Below, piece by piece: positions 7,501-7,546 of a stretch of DNA of 7,546 nucleotides; position 1 is the stretch's first letter, and each line of letters opens with the position of its first letter. The notes beneath the pieces are model-generated. The model did not search any database and was not told the DNA's origin. It saw only the letters and a program-made list of their open reading frames with translations. A program made the position numbers and the translations under genes. Source of the stretch: a bacterium (GTDB taxonomy: Bacteria > Elusimicrobiota > Elusimicrobia > UBA1565 > UBA9628); assembly GCA_021822495.1 (NCBI GenBank), contig JAKAQO010000009.1:1-7546 (forward strand), given 5' to 3'.

Positions 7501-7546
7501 GAAACCGCCAAGGCCTGAGTTTCACCCAGCGCTTTTTCCGTTTCAG
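4506..7546 (-). CDS. Multidomain glycosyltransferase: coiled-coil repeats, beta module, GT9 (heptosyltransferase-like) and WbsX (GH99-like) domains; N-terminus beyond the window
   Basis: The frame is open to the right edge, so 1012 C-terminal residues are visible (residue 1 = codon at 7544). Residues 1-75 are a charged heptad-type coiled coil with a tandem 28-residue repeat. Residues about 101-206 form a beta-rich module (PGGWARLTI, LYWDDGQGF, VRSLRLDP), perhaps carbohydrate-binding. After a basic linker, about 303-605 is a GT9 domain. It shows GLIEHLGDIVACEP (D325 at the position of the heptosyltransferase catalytic Asp), DKDWEPSKW (473-481) and VGVDSGPAQLANA (534-546), the donor-binding signature. 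Residues about 640-988 are a WbsX domain: FYLPQYHPIPQ (646-656), GKGFTEW, GFCYYFYWFNG, CWANENWTRRWDG (749-761) and NAWNEWAEGSYLEPD (958-972). WbsX domains occur in O-antigen clusters and are related to GH99 mannan-active enzymes. No membrane helix is evident, so a cytoplasmic role in glycan assembly is inferred. A TTG at 7511 is not a credible start: it has no Shine-Dalgarno and lies inside a repeat unit. The donor and linkage are unknown. Confidence 0.9.
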   Translation of the reverse strand, partial: ETEKALGETQALAVSRQKEISELNEHLSETDMALGKAQGLAVARQKEIDRLREKVSVLNKTIVDQSLTVDSSIEKDNFKLKTLEFLGRVITLIPQPLQHLELDAETNIYHTTGDDPAFLLKPKRSSDMPGGWARLTIKMIYLEESGSLQLYWDDGQGFSESKSCRVPIPVKGQSEMLLCLPPLVRSLRLDPASSSRFKLTHIQIRRLLTISIYSRLILSNFIKIFRNPGKYSRLFWEVCVVCRNRGLRPIKEAFYKWIKSSSPSAFKHHIHAEFKSLGLDNANHIPSRNLSRGSPSTVSNSLIFKLAANSRGDKIGVGLIEHLGDIVACEPIARYLKKENPKAHIFWVVKGEYRELVAHNPNIDSVIVVDCLTDWIKMVYHNSFDRVVDLHVNGRICQDCGVPLHKIQGNPEITGDNYFHYGSLLKSFCLGAGIKDLDEQPRIYITNETKEAVNQFSLPEKFIVVHCFSNNPDKDWEPSKWAEFAARMREKTGLPIIEVGLQGALYEPNHEFNYCGRLSILETAELIRRATLFVGVDSGPAQLANAVQTPGVVLLGRLGPFKKYNPYSGGYADGSLASLVYNETGPAALLPIDSVFQAAMERIGKSCQVSEGLAQANLASNAAIATSLYESSEPDAKNLRPRIIAFYLPQYHPIPQNDQNWGKGFTEWRNVGKSMPFYKGQYQPRLPGELGYYDLRVPEIMEHQAELAQEHGIDGFCYYFYWFNGERLLHKPIDNMLKSKKINIPFCFCWANENWTRRWDGMDQEIIVKQEHSPQDDLNFIRYLIPIFNDPRYIHINGKPLLLVYRTELFPDPRRTAELWRNEVRKAGLGDLYLVRCEGFDPYTNPEDIGFDASYEVPTFILPNELLYDDIRNLDVSPEFKGRIFDYSKIVRYYCERETPPYKRYRDIMLAWDNSPRHGRNAVIFHGVTPDKYADWLRNSLHHAMKHFRGEERLVFINAWNEWAEGSYLEPDLKYGRSFLEATRDVVKNCSPMSDRKNIRDSLLPPLRSVGT
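4519..4523 (-). promoter_or_regulatory. Ribosome-binding site at the GT9-WbsX / membrane-protein junction
   Basis: The minus strand reads TTAGGAGCGTAGGCAC before GTGATG. AGGAG (4523-4519) lies 9 bases from the GTG at 4509 and 12 from the ATG at 4506. It is inside the last codons of the upstream gene, whose TGA stop (4508-4506) overlaps both candidate starts. Spacing favours the GTG, giving a 4-base GTGA overlap and probable translational coupling. Confidence 0.65.
7377..7544 (-). repeat. Tandem 84-base (28-codon) in-frame repeat encoding a coiled coil, two units visible
   Basis: Unit 1 covers 7544-7461 and unit 2 covers 7460-7377. Translated, the units begin ETEKALGETQALAVSRQKEI and ETDMALGKAQGLAVARQKEI, and 17 of 28 residues are identical by eye. 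The length is exactly four heptads, with Leu/Ile/Val at regular spacing, so the repeat encodes a long amphipathic helix. The following residues (VLNKTIVDQ onward) no longer match the unit, so the array ends here. The first visible unit starts right at the window edge, so more copies probably lie to the right. Unit variation at the DNA level suggests an older duplication rather than a recent slippage event. Confidence 0.85.

Noticed and set aside
7509-7511. TTG as the start of the GT9-WbsX protein
   Set aside because: The frame continues upstream without a stop to the window edge, the preceding residues belong to the same 28-residue repeat, and no ribosome-binding site is present.

Overview
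The window is a stretch of a bacterial surface-polysaccharide (O-antigen, capsule or S-layer-glycan type) gene cluster. Every supportable gene lies on the minus strand, so transcription runs from the right edge to the left edge. The genes are packed with overlaps of a few bases or gaps of under 40 bases, as in a single operon whose promoter is beyond the right edge. No RNA gene, mobile element, CRISPR array, terminator or promoter was recognised. A Gram-negative bacterium is likely, because there is a heptosyltransferase-family (GT9) domain and a WbsX-type domain, both typical of LPS/O-antigen loci. This is inference. The overall moderate G+C and the genes present do not fix a genus.

Layout in transcription order: (1) 7546-4506, a very large multidomain protein, incomplete at its N-terminus. 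It has a heptad-repeat coiled coil built from a tandem 28-residue unit, a small beta-rich module, a GT9 domain and a C-terminal WbsX (GH99-like) domain. (2) 4509-2791 and (3) 2794-1001, two diverged tandem paralogues. Both are polytopic membrane proteins with a W-D-E-W motif just after the first membrane helix, and they are best read as GT-C-type glycosyltransferase candidates. (4) 974-165, a soluble GT2 glycosyltransferase of the dolichyl-/polyprenyl-phosphate-sugar synthase type. (5) 127-1, the first 42 residues of an NAD-dependent sugar epimerase/dehydratase (extended SDR), cut by the left edge.

A working model (inference): the epimerase makes a nucleotide sugar. The GT2 enzyme may load a sugar onto a polyprenyl phosphate in the cytoplasm. 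One or both GT-C-like proteins could use that lipid-linked donor on the periplasmic side to decorate a glycan. The GT9-WbsX protein would add or process sugars in the cytoplasm, with its coiled coil perhaps giving oligomerisation or a scaffold. 

The points most worth a second look are the 84-base tandem repeat running off the right edge, the GT9+WbsX fusion with a His-to-Gln change in its GT9 signature, and the tandem membrane paralogues that differ strongly in base composition and in one loop motif. Three gene starts are set by Shine-Dalgarno position rather than by the longest reading frame.
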